Shown: positions 12,005-22,485 of the stretch, piece by piece | Layout of the letters: every line of letters starts with the position of its first letter | Numbering within the stretch: the first letter of the stretch is position 1 | Source of the DNA: Ustulina deusta | Taxonomy: Eukaryota > Ascomycota > Sordariomycetes > Xylariales > Xylariaceae | Direction: 5' to 3' | DNA length: 64,000 nucleotides | Assembly (NCBI GenBank): GCA_023159155.1 | Contig: JAJNNX010000027.1 | Location: 186,001-250,000 of the forward strand | Translations under genes and position numbers: made by a program | Notes under the pieces: generated by a model | Database searches by the model: none | Seen by the model: the letters and a program-made list of their open reading frames with translations, nothing else | Told to the model about the DNA's origin: nothing

Positions 12005-13943
12005 CTACGGTCCATGAGACTTCTCTCTTTCTGCCTGTATCTTCTTTTTCCGATTTGCATTCCTTCTCGTCCATACGCGCTGCAAAGTGAACACGATGCC
12101 GAATGTTACGAGAATCATCGGAATCAAGACGACAATAAATTTCCAGAATTCGCCAGAAACAACGAAATAGCCTAGGTCTGATTTGATGAGACCCGTGCTG
12201 AATATCCCCTGTATTCTCGCCCGGTCAGCTTTCAACGCTCTGAGTCACACGTTAACAGACTTAGCTCGCAACCTACCGCTAGCAGGGATGCTGGGAGATA
12301 CAACGTCGCAACAACAGTTAGGGCCCGAACGTTGGTCGAACTGGCCTCCTCGAGCTCATGCTCCATCTCGGAGTTTACCGCAATGCCCACCATAACGGTA
12401 AGCGCCTTTTCGTTTGTCTGGGTGCTGCGAAGGCTCAAGTTGCCATTGCGATGCTCCAGGATACTCAATAGCTGTCCTATCGCGTGAGCATTGAACAGTG
12501 TAAAGACATTTGGGTCACGGGTTGCTCTTGGACACATGCCGACTTACCAGATTAGCCGCGTCTGCTGAGCGTTGCTCGAGCTCCGTAATGCAGTGCTGGT
12601 TGTATTTAGCCTCTGCATCGAAGTCGTCCAACTCCGTAAGAATGGCCTCCTCAAGCTCTTTGCCCAGTCGGCTGGTCATACTCGGGAGTCTTTTACGGAA
12701 TCGCAAGCCAAGGTCGAGGGAGGATTCTAGAACTGACTTCGCCTTGATCAGCTTTTGACGAAGCCGTTGGAGTCTTTGCCGATCTTCGAAACTCAGCCTG
12801 TAGTCATTCTGGTTGATGGCATCTGCTTCTGAGAAAAAGGACTTCCCTTCCTATGGGATTTTGAAACAAGGAGGGTTAGCATGAGGTGAACGATATATAT
12901 GAACAGAATTGTGACAACCTACAAATTGCTCTATCCTCAACCGCTGTGTTGCTATATAGTCACGCCAGCCGTGCAGGGAAAAAGTGAGGATAGTAATATG
13001 GACCAATACGTGTCTCATATTGTGCAGGTTCTTATTGCACCAAAATGCTTGAAGTCTTTGGGATAGTCGGTTTTTGAGCACCAGAGAGGGCTTAATTAAT
13101 ATCCAGACTGATGTGCCAGTCAGAGCATGAAGTCGATGATACACGCCGGTTTGCCTCAACGACCAAGGGTCGTTCATCTCACCCACCCTATTATTTCTCT
13201 CGAAGAATCTGATTGTGTAACATGTCTCTACTGCAGGATAGCATTAGTTTACAGCGGCAGATTGAACTCTTCGGAAAGACAGACGGTCACCAGGGAAGGC
13301 TAGCGATGTCCGCGAATGAAAGTTATTCCACGTATTGCCGTCATTGCTCGTTCGCAGGCCGAAAGAGAGTACAGTTGCTGCAAAGCAGGGGAAGATGTGA
13401 TGGATTGTAGCGAGTCTAACCCACGTGTCCCAGGTAATGAGGAGTCGGTCCCACGAATGAGGTTGCGGGATGATGCTGCATAATTTAAGCAAGGTACTCA
13501 CACAACTAATCTGTGGTACATAATGGAGGCTCAAAGAGTCATACACGACTTGAACAGCGGAACGAGTCAAATAATACTGCACTCACAAGAAAGTATCTCG
13601 AGCCTTATGGGAATCTATGATTAACACTTCGGCGTTCTGAAATGGTATTATGCACTTTTGCCCTCACCTGCTCGGCGTCGCCTGAAGGCACTTCAGGATT
13701 ACGACCATCGAGTGAGTATCTCTCAATAACTTAACATGTATTTAGTCAATGCCTGCAATACGAAGTATTTGGCCCCAAGGTTGGGGGATGGTGCTCACAG
13801 TTAGGGCCCCCAACAGGGTTGTCATCTGCTGGTGCTATCCAGTATTCCACCTGATTGGTCTCGCTTGAGAAAATCCTGGAGGCCTCTTGCAGCAACCCCT
13901 CCTGAATGGGGGCCGAATGGTAGCCACACAATGCGTCCGCCAT
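12005..13943 (-). CDS. CorA-like (Mg2+ transporter superfamily) membrane protein
   Basis: Eight exons join in phase: 13,943-13,799, 13,729-13,668, 13,576-13,504, 13,377-13,291, 13,230-12,923, 12,850-12,548, 12,471-12,277 and 12,208-12,005, for 458 residues. All boundaries are GT/AG; the third donor (GTGTGA) is the least certain. The middle contains WSLRQTGVYH, a signature I know from fungal CorA-like proteins, then a long charged helical stretch (KLIKAKSVLE..., ADAANL, LRSTQTNEKAL) and two C-terminal membrane helices (about TVVATLYLPASLLAGIF and the FWKFIVVLIPM region), followed by a basic tail. This is the CorA fold layout. The GMN motif of true Mg2+ channels is not present between the helices, so the transported ion, or transport at all, is uncertain. 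Many fungal paralogues of this type are lineage-specific. Confidence 0.72.
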
Positions 13944-14600
13944 TGTTGTTGGTTGCGAGAGTCGGCGTCCTCACTACCGCACTTGTACGCGTCGGGTGTT
14001 ATGCGTTGGGTATCTCAGGGAAAACAACCCGCGCACGTCCATGAAGCGGAGGGAGGGTTAGTGGATAGGAGAGGAAGACGTACGGATCGGATGGCGGGGA
14101 ACTTAACGTCTTTAAATGCTAACCATTTCATATCGGTTCGTGACATGGAATAACAAGAAAAGGAGAAAAGGCGCCGTAAAATGGGTCAGAGAGATCTTAT
14201 AAAATAGTCTACCTAGTAGCTGATAATTAGTCACTACGACCCGGGATCCGTGTATTGCACACTCTAGCATTTATATGATACCGGCAATTTGGGGTGATAG
14301 AATGTATTTTGACCCTGGTTTCCACATCGCTGCAGAAGCCCGACACTTACATCGGCGAAGCCGCCACGCTTAGCCCAATTCGAACACGTGGCTTACCACA
14401 CAACCAATTACATGTGACGGTCAGGGGCGGACAACACGTACATCTGGCGTACATCTGCACAAGCTGAACCGCGCTGACCAATTGCCAGTATCAGTGTGAT
14501 GGGAGCCTGCCTCAATGACAGGGGAGTATGGCCTCGGAGTTCTTGGCAACGGTCTAGGACCCTAAACCCAGCTTCATTCAACCATTGTCATATTCCCCTC
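13944..14600. other. Intergenic, upstream of the CorA-like gene
   Basis: Probably the promoter of the minus-strand CorA-like gene, up to the left target duplication of the transposon at 14,601. No gene is supported. Confidence 0.45.
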
Positions 14601-14782
14601 CTTGTGAGCGAGACGGTAGATCAATTGACTATGGGAGGGCTTGGCGTGGCCTAATATGGAAAGTTTATGGAGAATTTGTAGGTTTCCACAGTACACTATA
14701 TACCGTATAGGGAAAAGGCGAGGGTGGAGAACCGTTCTCGCGTGCGAGAACGCAACGTCTGTATAACTACCGTTGTATGGGG

Positions 14783-14850
14783 AAAGAACCGTTGCCCATA
14801 AAAGAAGCGTTGCTAGCAAAAGAAGCGTTGCCAGCAAAAGAACCGTTGCC
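14783..14850 (+). repeat. Left subterminal tandem repeats of the DNA transposon
   Basis: About four 17-18 base units of the form AAAAGAAcCGTTGCCcat, varying at C/G in (A)CCGTTGC/(A)GCGTTGC and in the CAT/CAG spacer. The same units appear inverted at 15,163-15,260. Confidence 0.8.
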
Positions 14851-14953
14851 CGTATATTTCTAGTCAGCCAATCAAACAGCTCGAAATATTACGCCAGCCA
14901 ATTATAAGGCTTTTACTTGCCCCACCTCTCTCGGAGCCCCCCCCTCCCCCCAT

Positions 14954-15000
14954 AAAAAAAAAAAAAAAAACGTACGCAACCTAGGATTCGAACTACACCT
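14954..15000 (-). other. B-box-like motif followed by T-run inside the transposon
   Basis: On the minus strand GTAGTTCGAATCCTAG (15,000-14,981) resembles a tRNA T-arm/B box (GGTTCGANTCC class). It is followed after about 10 bases by a run of 17 T, a Pol III-type stop. No tRNA cloverleaf could be drawn. Possibly a tRNA remnant captured by the element. Confidence 0.35.
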
Positions 15001-15162
15001 ATTATTATAGCGGAACAATCACTATAATTTAGTTTAAACAGAACTACAGCTTACAAACTACACACATTACAACTACGCTAACTAGGATTTACAGTTTACA
15101 ATTACATCAGCAACTCCGCTATGCTAAAATATATTAGCCAATCCAAGCTTAGTATTATAGTA

Positions 15163-15260
15163 GGCAACGGTTCTTTTTATAAGCAACGGTTCTTTTATGG
15201 GCAACGGTTCTTTTATGGGCAACGCTTCTTTTGCTGGCAACGGTTCTTTTTAAAAAGAAC
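15163..15260 (-). repeat. Right subterminal tandem repeats of the DNA transposon
   Basis: Five units reading GGCAACGGTTCTTTTatg on the plus strand are the reverse complement of the left array. Subterminal repeat arrays of this kind usually bind transposase. Confidence 0.8.
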
Positions 15261-15719
15261 CATTCTTTCCCCCCATATTTTCCCACTACGGTACTTAAAC
15301 AATATCAAGCGTAATAATATATGCTTAAATAATTAATAATAAAATAATTTATTTTGCTATATAAATTATTTAAATTATATATAATTAATTAATTAATATA
15401 TTTATTTACTATATATGTTGTACTCTAAATACCTCAATTAACTATACGGGCGTGCGCTACCTACCAAGTATTGCGCTCGATATTGGTTAAGTATACTGTG
15501 TACTGTGGGTCCACTAATTCCCATATTTTGATTAAACCGCCAAGCCCTCCCGTAGTCAATTGATCTACCACCACTTGTGAGCCAACTTGCTGTTCTGAAT
15601 CGCCCGCTCGTTTGCTTCTAAATTATCTCTAACAACCCCATTCTTATCCATCTAACCAAACTCTATTTATATCAGAAAGGCTCTTCAACTAAAAGCCGTA
15701 TTGTACTCCGAATATACCG

Positions 15720-18700
15720 ATGGATTTCTCCAAACTGGCTAAGCAAGAAATTCAGTCTCAATACATTGACATAGACAAATTAAAGGCCAAGTTGGCACAG
15801 CTATTCCCCGGCGTAGGTACGATCATCGAGGTACGTAGGTGCTAGTGTCTTCCTTTTATCACTGCCGGTGCAGCTGCGATACATTAGTATTATTATTAAC
15901 ATTCATTGTTATGATATCCCCAGCCAAAGGAAGACGACATTACCCTGATTTACGTTCCTCGCAAGCTCTCCAAAGTGAGTTCTGCTCATAATCTAGAGAA
16001 TTATCAGATGAACGATGTCTAACGTCTCTGGAGGAGGAATTGCTCGACGTTCTCCAAAGTGTCTCGAATTAGTGGGAGGACATTATCATGTACAATCCAT
16101 GAGGTGCTACTGCTAGCTTTGCGTCGTAACGCGAATTACCTTCCGCAGCAATCATTTGAACCATTGAGCTATCGCTATCAATCTGTTTACACAAAAGACT
16201 ACTGTTCCCTGTATTGTGTGCTCAAAGATGGTGTATTCTGAACAGGCAAAACTCCTGGCGGAACAAATCAATAAAAGGCGGACCAAAAACATTGATGGTC
16301 TTGAATTCGTACCGTACGAGTGGCTAGTGGAACTGCTGACCCCAGAGGTTGTTCTACGAATTATTTCAGAGGGTAATATTGAGGCATATGAACAGCCATC
16401 CATCGCTGACACAATAAACAATGGCGGTCTACGAATCTTCGCCACTTTACTTCTCGTCGGTAAGCCAGACAACATCTACAGGTTCAAACGATCAGACCCT
16501 GGCTTTCAAAAACAGAGCCTTGACGGCAAGCTACCAATAAAGGCATTGGAACTCGACAGTATCCTCGACCTCCCGCAAGAGAGGGTCACCTTTCTGGAGA
16601 CCCAATTTCTGTTCGCCATCCCTATTTTCCCTCAAGGGATACCCCATCGAATCTTCGCAGACCAGATTCGAGTTCCGTTTCTCAGCGTACATGAAACAGA
16701 AAAGCGCAGGAAGAAGCCCCCAAGTGGGCATTTTGGGGTCGTGTCTAAGGAGAAACTACCACCACGTGAATACGGCTCAAGGGATGACAGTGTAAGTGTG
16801 CTCCAAAAGCTAGTTACTTGTTGATGTAGCATAGCTAACCATCATGTGCCAGAGTCTAACGCTTGTCCGCAAGGTGTTAAAGACCAAGGACGGCAACGCG
16901 TATGAGAGTGAGTTGCGGTGCCTGCGTCTGCTAAACGCGGTCCGACACCCAAGCATTCTAGACCTTAGTGGCTCGTACACACAGCACCGCACGCATAACT
17001 TCCTGTTTCCCGAGGCGACCGGTGGCGACCTCCATGATCTCCTCCGTCAAAAGGACAGGCCACCCCAGTTTCGCGAAGACGAAGCTATATACCTCGCGAT
17101 TTGCGGCCTTGCCTCGGCTCTTGAGCAGCTACATTATTACACTAACGATGACTTGAAGCTTGAGCTTCTGGGGTGCCACCACGACCTAAAGCCGCGAAAC
17201 ATCTTGGTCCACAATGACCGATTCATCCTTGCTGATTTCGGTCTAGCTCAGATGGCCGAGTCAATGGTAGACCTGCAGCACCTTGCTGACGACCGAGACT
17301 TGTACTTCGATGCGCCAGAGAGGATGGACTACACGATGCCCATACCAATTCGACAGGAAATTGGGCCTTCTAGCGATATCTGGTCCCTGGGTGCTATACT
17401 CGCCGTGCTTTCCGCTTACATAAAAGGGGGTCCAGTGGAGGTCGAGCGATTTAAAGAGAAACGACAGTTCCTACATATGCCGGAGGAAGGCAAACCCGGT
17501 ATTTTTCTTAAATCCTTTCATAAATGTGGTGAGCCTCATGAAGGGGTAGCAGAGTGGCTTTCCAATGAGGGTAAAGGGCGCACAAGCGCTGAAGAGGAAC
17601 TGGTGGCCCTCATCAAGGATATGCTGTTCATCGATCCCGTAAGGCGGCCGGATATTCGGGAGGTGCTTCTCCGTCTACGATGCATCACGCTAATGAAAAT
17701 GGCTGAACCGGTAGAGAGCCAGCTAAAGCCCTTTCCAGAGCCAGGTGGACGCGCAGAACCCCTCGAGTACGAGGTCGAAAGACAAGTGTTCCTGGAATGG
17801 CTCCGGCGGGTCGGTGATGCCTCAAAGATATCGGGAGGTCAGTTTCTACACACCGACGAGATGTTCGCCCATGTCTGCACCACTGTTTATGCCATCCGCG
17901 ATGAGTTCCAGCTGCTAGCAGAGGCGTCTCGCCACGACTGTCCACTTTTCGCGCGATTGCGGCGCTTCAACGGCCAACTGCTCATGTGCCTGGATGAACA
18001 CGGTCGGCAGAGCGTTCGTACTATTGCGGAGCTAAAAGTTATGCCCCGGGCTCGTCAAGTGATTAAGTCCAGGCCGCCGGATATCTTAGCGAACACTGTC
18101 AAACTGGACACGCGCGAAGCAAGACCAGATGAGAATGTAAAGTTGCTGCTATCGGCTGAGAACGTCAGCCGGCTCATACAGAACTCCCACGGCGCGGTGC
18201 CAAAACTCGACCACTCTAAAGTTACACGTCTTACGAAGCAAGCCCAAGAGGAGGTCAAAAGAGGGGAGGGTCAGGACATCGAGACGGAGCACTCCGATGA
18301 GTCGGAAAAGGTGCACACATTCCAACTTGGTACCCTCGATGAAGATGGGACAGATATTCCTATCGTTGTCGAAGAACTAGAAATAGGCCCTGATTTCAAC
18401 AACGCTTCTATGAGCAAAACGCTCTTCCAAAGCTTGGAACATGTCCTAGGGCTACCGCCTGAAGTAGCGGCAAGATTTCATGCGCTCAGTTGCGCGGGCA
18501 TTTACCATGACGAGAAGCGGCGAACGATCGGCCTGGTGTACCGGTATCCCAAGACATCTGCGCCATCAGCCACAACGCACCCGAAGGTTTCCGACCTAGC
18601 CGAAATACTCATTGGTTACCCGCAGCCGTCCGACTCCGAAAGGATGCTCATCATAAGTCTCGACGATCGCCTCCATCTAGCTTACAGCCTGGCCACGGCC

Positions 18701-19309
18701 GTCTTCGAGTTCCACAAGATGAACTGGTTTCACAAAAACATCTCGTCGTACAACATCCTTTTCTTTGGTAAAAGGACATCTAACTTTTCTCTTAACGCTG
18801 CCTATAACGATAGCGATGACGACGGCATCAACGATGCTATCCGCAAGGTCAACCTCGACATGCCTTCATTGATAGGCTTCTCGCACAGTCGGCCCGGAAA
18901 CGCCGACTATTCCAATAAGATGCATAGCGCGGAAGAGGCGCTCTTTGCCTACCGACACCCGGACTACGCAGGTGCGGACGCCGCCAACCTCGCCTCGGCA
19001 TCGGGCTATCTAGCAGAGTACGATTACTACGGCCTAGGGCTCGTGCTCCTCGAGATTGGCATGTGGTACCCACTATGCAACATGGTGGAGGTAAGGAACA
19101 AAGAACGCAGCAAAATCCGCACTCAGCTTCGGCAGGAGTGGGTTCCGCACTTGGTCCCGACTGTGGGCGAAGCGTACGCAAAGGCTGTAGACGACTGCCT
19201 GTCGGGCAGGTTGAGCCGGTTTGGAAAGGCGCCGGAGAAGGAGAGCGTGGACGAGGCTTTTGAGAGGTTGATTCTCGGGCCCCTGAGGAGGCTTGCGGAT
19301 AAGTACTAG
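15720..19309 (+). CDS. Protein kinase with a second, degenerate kinase-like domain
   Basis: Exon 1 is 15,720-15,830 (MDFSKLAKQEIQ...) and exon 2 is 15,924-15,974. One or more exons between 15,975 and about 16,216 could not be fixed. The next exon ends at 16,791, and the last is 16,853-19,309 (phase 0, GTAAGT...CCAG). The kinase domain has a glycine loop SGHFGVV near 16,726, a VRKVLK lysine region just after the last intron, HHDLKPRNIL near 17,177-17,206, DFGLA near 17,227-17,245 and a DAPE motif. HHD replaces HRD, but Asp and Lys are kept. From about 18,400 a second module of similar fold carries HKNISSYNIL in place of the catalytic loop and lacks the Asp, so it is a pseudokinase. The N-terminus resembles a helical leader common to fungal kinases of this type. 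No membrane segment is seen. Role is probably signalling; no partner is evident. Confidence 0.78.
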
Positions 19310-19572
19310 TTAGAAGAACCGGTACGTCTAGCGCAGGGTAGAAACATTCCTATGCCGCTTTGCTTTTGCCTTCGTTGTTAACGAAGGAAGGATGACTAAG
19401 TAGAACAAAGGATTTCTTATTGCTAAAAAAGTGCCAGCAAATTCTCTATATATTTAGCCCTTAAAATTAATAAACTTGTTTTTTTAAGTATTTAAAGCTT
19501 AATTAAGCTTATAAGCAAAAATTTTTTTTTTTTATAAAAAAGCCTTTCGTTCCACTCATTGCCATTCGTTAA
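19310..19572. other. AT-rich intergenic stretch
   Basis: 3' flank of the kinase gene. The part from 19,430 to 19,540 becomes AT-rich with T runs like the RIP blocks, on a small scale. A small inverted element is visible at 19,368-19,388 (CCTTCGTTGTTAACGAAGG), a probable terminator-like hairpin. Confidence 0.4.
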
Positions 19573-20043
19573 AACAAAGGCACTACTGCAACATTTCCCC
19601 ATGGAAGCATCTCTCATGATACACTACCATCTAGCGACTTACACGAGTACCAGGAACAACAGGCAGCACATTCGAGCACTCTCGTCAAATATCAGCCTCA
19701 TCAATCGTACACGGGCTTTGCTACCCAACCCACATCCATCGGAAGTCCCAGAGGTGTCATAGTGTCCGAGCAGGAGTCCGGATCTCGCAGAATATCTCAA
19801 ATGGAAGCAGCTCGACTGCAAGAGGCTCGGCTTGATATGTTTTTCAATTGTCACAATACTAGTCGCGAATTGACCGACTCGACAGATAGGGCGGCGCTTA
19901 ATCGGTTTATTACACAATTTTCAGAGAATGAGTCACCTCCAGGCGAGGAGGACCCAAACAACGACCCCTGGAGCCCTGTCAGGAATCTAAATAATAACAG
20001 TCCTACACAACGCACACTGCTGTTAGATTTAGCGCTTAGGTAA
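19573..20043 (+). pseudogene. Truncated hypothetical reading frame
   Basis: The frame is open for 156 codons and ends TAA at 20,041-20,043. It lacks an initiating Met in its first 78 codons (first Met at QMEAARLQEARLD). The residues are polar and low-complexity (HEYQEQQAAHSS..., FSENESPPGEEDPNND), which is more protein-like than a random frame. The upstream side turns AT-rich at once. I read it as the 3' end of a gene whose 5' part has been lost or degraded, or as a last exon with an unseen upstream part. No family recognised. Confidence 0.4.
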
Positions 20044-21306
20044 TAGTTGTTAAAATAGGGGGTTAGCAGCTGGGAGACCAAGACCGTAATAAAGATGTAT
20101 AAAGGTTCACCCCCACAGCCCCGCATGAGCCCGTTCAAGATATTTGTTGGTTCCCTCTTTCTTTTGCCCGACGGCGGGCGGGAAAGCTACACAATATGAA
20201 AGGAGAGAAAGCCTGATTGACGTGCCCTTTTGTTATTGCCACTGTGCCTCCCTGTTGTTCTCTTCCGTGTAGATATATTAGAGCGTCGGACTTCATGGAT
20301 GCGAAGTTGGAACACCGGCCACAATCATTGTGGTGGTGGGACCCGCGTCAATACAACTACCCAGGCCTACAGTTGCATCTCATTCTTAGGCAGCGACTGC
20401 CTGATGCCTCCAGCGGAAACTCCGGCTAAGAGGTAGGTAGCTGCTGTAGCGGGGACCAGCAGTGTGGCCAATTCTGTGGCCTTGTGCGGTGACGAACCGA
20501 AGCGAGACATATTTTCAGCTCTGCCCCTTATTCTCGCCTCACCTCAGCAACAGCCATATAGTACAAGTTCATCTAATCCCATTCTAGGATTTACCGAGGA
20601 CACAATACGGTCAACGTACTTGTCCAATTGCAGGACTCTACAGTTACATCTCATTCAAGATACGTTCACCTAGGGTACAAAAGTGCTCGTAAGAACAATG
20701 TTGACATGTCAAATATTGCCGCCCTCTAAGTGTACCGTAAGATGGAAAACTTTGTTTGAGGCGGGGGTTTTGAGAGGTAGGGTCGGGCGGCCTCTAGGCC
20801 ACTCGGCCGCCGGCGCTTAAGCATGAGACGTCGTGAACTGGCATGGGTTTAAATCCTACAGCTAGATGACTAAAAATAAAAAAAAGCTTCTCAAGCCTTA
20901 CAACCCTCCCCCCGATAACATCAATGAAAATGGTCGATTTATATCCTTGTTGATTTTACCTAGCTCTCTGGTTTGCAGTGTGATATGTCCCACAGTGAGG
21001 AAGTTTTGTCCACTTGCAACTTTGCGAAGGAGGCAGTGGATGAATCACTGCAAGCTACAGGCAGGCCCTTGAGAATCAACTTATTGTTGGTTTCATGTTT
21101 CCGCGCCTTGTTATGGCTGTGCCTCTTCGGCAAGCGTTTATTTTCCACTTCTGGACATGATTACCTGTTGAGATTCTGCCTTGTAGCATATACTACATAG
21201 TAGGTTGATCTAGGTATATAACAAACTCATTTCCGCTTTGAAGACACAACGCTGTATATAGCCCTACTATCGAAAACTCATCTAGAATAATTATCTTGAT
21301 TGAAGA
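20044..21306. other. Intergenic with short repeats and a tRNA-like B box
   Basis: No gene is supported. ACAGTTGCATCTCATTC near 20,370 and ACAGTTACATCTCATTC near 20,640 form a short direct repeat. GGGTTTAAATCC at 20,845-20,856 resembles a B box with one C-to-T change, next to a GC-rich stretch at 20,785-20,815. The region upstream of 21,307 is the presumed promoter of the T5orf172 gene. Confidence 0.4.
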
Positions 21307-22485
21307 ATGAAGATTGATTTAGAAGAGTTGCTGGTGGCCCCTTCCAGTCTGTCGTCTCCCGCATTTCAGGCAACTCCTACCATGACCCCCACGCGGATTA
21401 GAAGAGGATGCTGGAAGAAAATGAGGGGCACTGGAGGCTCATATCAAGGGCGTCGGAACTTACCAGAATGGACTAAATGGCGGCCATCACAATCAAATAG
21501 ACCAACTTACACTGACGACGGTTCAGATTCAGAGCAAGATGGCTATTCCGGACAACCCCACGGGTCTCGTTTTGAAATTGCTGCTCCTTCACCGAGGAGA
21601 GATGACCATGACCCTGTCCAGGGGAGTCCTCCCCCTCGGTCGCCACCTTCTACACCACAAGGACCTCGTCCTCGGCCAGTGCCTTCAGCCACTTTGTCCA
21701 CGAGGTCCGCGCCCGCGCGCCTAGAACCCAGTCTTACAACCGACCTCACCATCTCAGCTGAGAACATCAACGATGCGATCATTGAAGTACTCAGGAAACC
21801 CCTGTCTAAGTCACAGCTAAACAGCAACAAGGTCGGGGACATCTATCTGTTCGAGGTGACGCCCGCAGGTGACCCGGACCGAACAATCATGAAAATAGGC
21901 CACACGGTCAAGACGGAGCAGCACAGGATGAAGGGGATCAAGCGCAAGTGCAAGCCCATCTCCATAGAGCGGGAGGTAGACGCCCAGGCCGTGCCAATAT
22001 TGTTATACCGAAAGGCCGAGAAGTTGATGCATACTCATCTGGACGATCGCGTGTATGATTTCGGGTGCATGTGTACAAAGAAGCATAGAGAGTACTTCGA
22101 CGTGGACGCGGCCACTGCACAGGGCGTGATCCGGTGCTGGAGGGCATTCTGCGAGTTAGATCCGTACGATGCTAGCGGGGAGTTGCGGCCTTTCTGGGAA
22201 CATCGTCTCCGGCAGCGTAAGAAGTTGCGTCATTGGGGCGACCGGGCCGCCGAGGGCTGTAGCGAACTCGAGAGTCGACGCATACGGTGGGAGGTGTTCG
22301 CAAACCCGACACCGTTCGAGATATTTTGGTTCCGTGCCACTACTGCTGGTTCGAAAGCCTGGCCGTGGCGACTGCATATTATCGCCGTCTTTGAGGCTAT
22401 TGCGCTCGATTTCTTGGTTTCTCCGCCTTCGTATCTTTCCTGGATGTGGTTCTTGATACTTGCGATCTGCATTTTTGGAGAATGA
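21307..22485 (+). CDS. T5orf172/GIY-YIG-domain protein with C-terminal membrane segments
   Basis: A single-exon frame of 392 residues. Residues 1-150 are Pro/Ser/Arg-rich and probably disordered. The domain starts with GDIYLFEV (about 177-184), continues with IMKIGHT (about 194-200), TEQHRMKGIKRKC and LLYRKAEKLMHTHLDD, and ends with HREYFDV (about 260-266). This order (Y-L-F ... K-I-G ... H/E helix ... REYF) is that of the T5orf172 (DUF1766) family, a GIY-YIG-fold group that includes fission yeast Mug113. Whether it cuts DNA is not shown. The last ~45 residues are hydrophobic in two blocks, which suggests membrane anchoring and is unexpected for a nuclease. The start at 21,307 is the first Met; a second Met at residue 25 is possible. 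Confidence 0.75.
   Translation: MKIDLEELLVAPSSLSSPAFQATPTMTPTRIRRGCWKKMRGTGGSYQGRRNLPEWTKWRPSQSNRPTYTDDGSDSEQDGYSGQPHGSRFEIAAPSPRRDDHDPVQGSPPPRSPPSTPQGPRPRPVPSATLSTRSAPARLEPSLTTDLTISAENINDAIIEVLRKPLSKSQLNSNKVGDIYLFEVTPAGDPDRTIMKIGHTVKTEQHRMKGIKRKCKPISIEREVDAQAVPILLYRKAEKLMHTHLDDRVYDFGCMCTKKHREYFDVDAATAQGVIRCWRAFCELDPYDASGELRPFWEHRLRQRKKLRHWGDRAAEGCSELESRRIRWEVFANPTPFEIFWFRATTAGSKAWPWRLHIIAVFEAIALDFLVSPPSYLSWMWFLILAICIFGE

Larger units (their letters stand above)
14610..15573. mobile_element. Non-autonomous DNA transposon with 9-bp target duplication (Mutator- or hAT-like)
   Basis: A 964-bp segment is flanked by the direct repeat CTTGTGAGC at 14,601-14,609 and 15,574-15,582. Its ends are inverted: GGTAGATCAATTGACTA followed by GGGAGGGCTTGGCG starts near 14,615 on the plus strand and near 15,568 on the minus strand. 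Similarity continues inward (AATATGG, CACAGTACAC). Subterminal tandem repeats are also inverted (see separate entries). No transposase frame exists inside; the core is AT-rich. Nine-bp duplications with long terminal repeats suggest a Mutator-like element, but an 8-bp reading (TTGTGAGC) would fit hAT. It was found by eye only. Confidence 0.75.
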
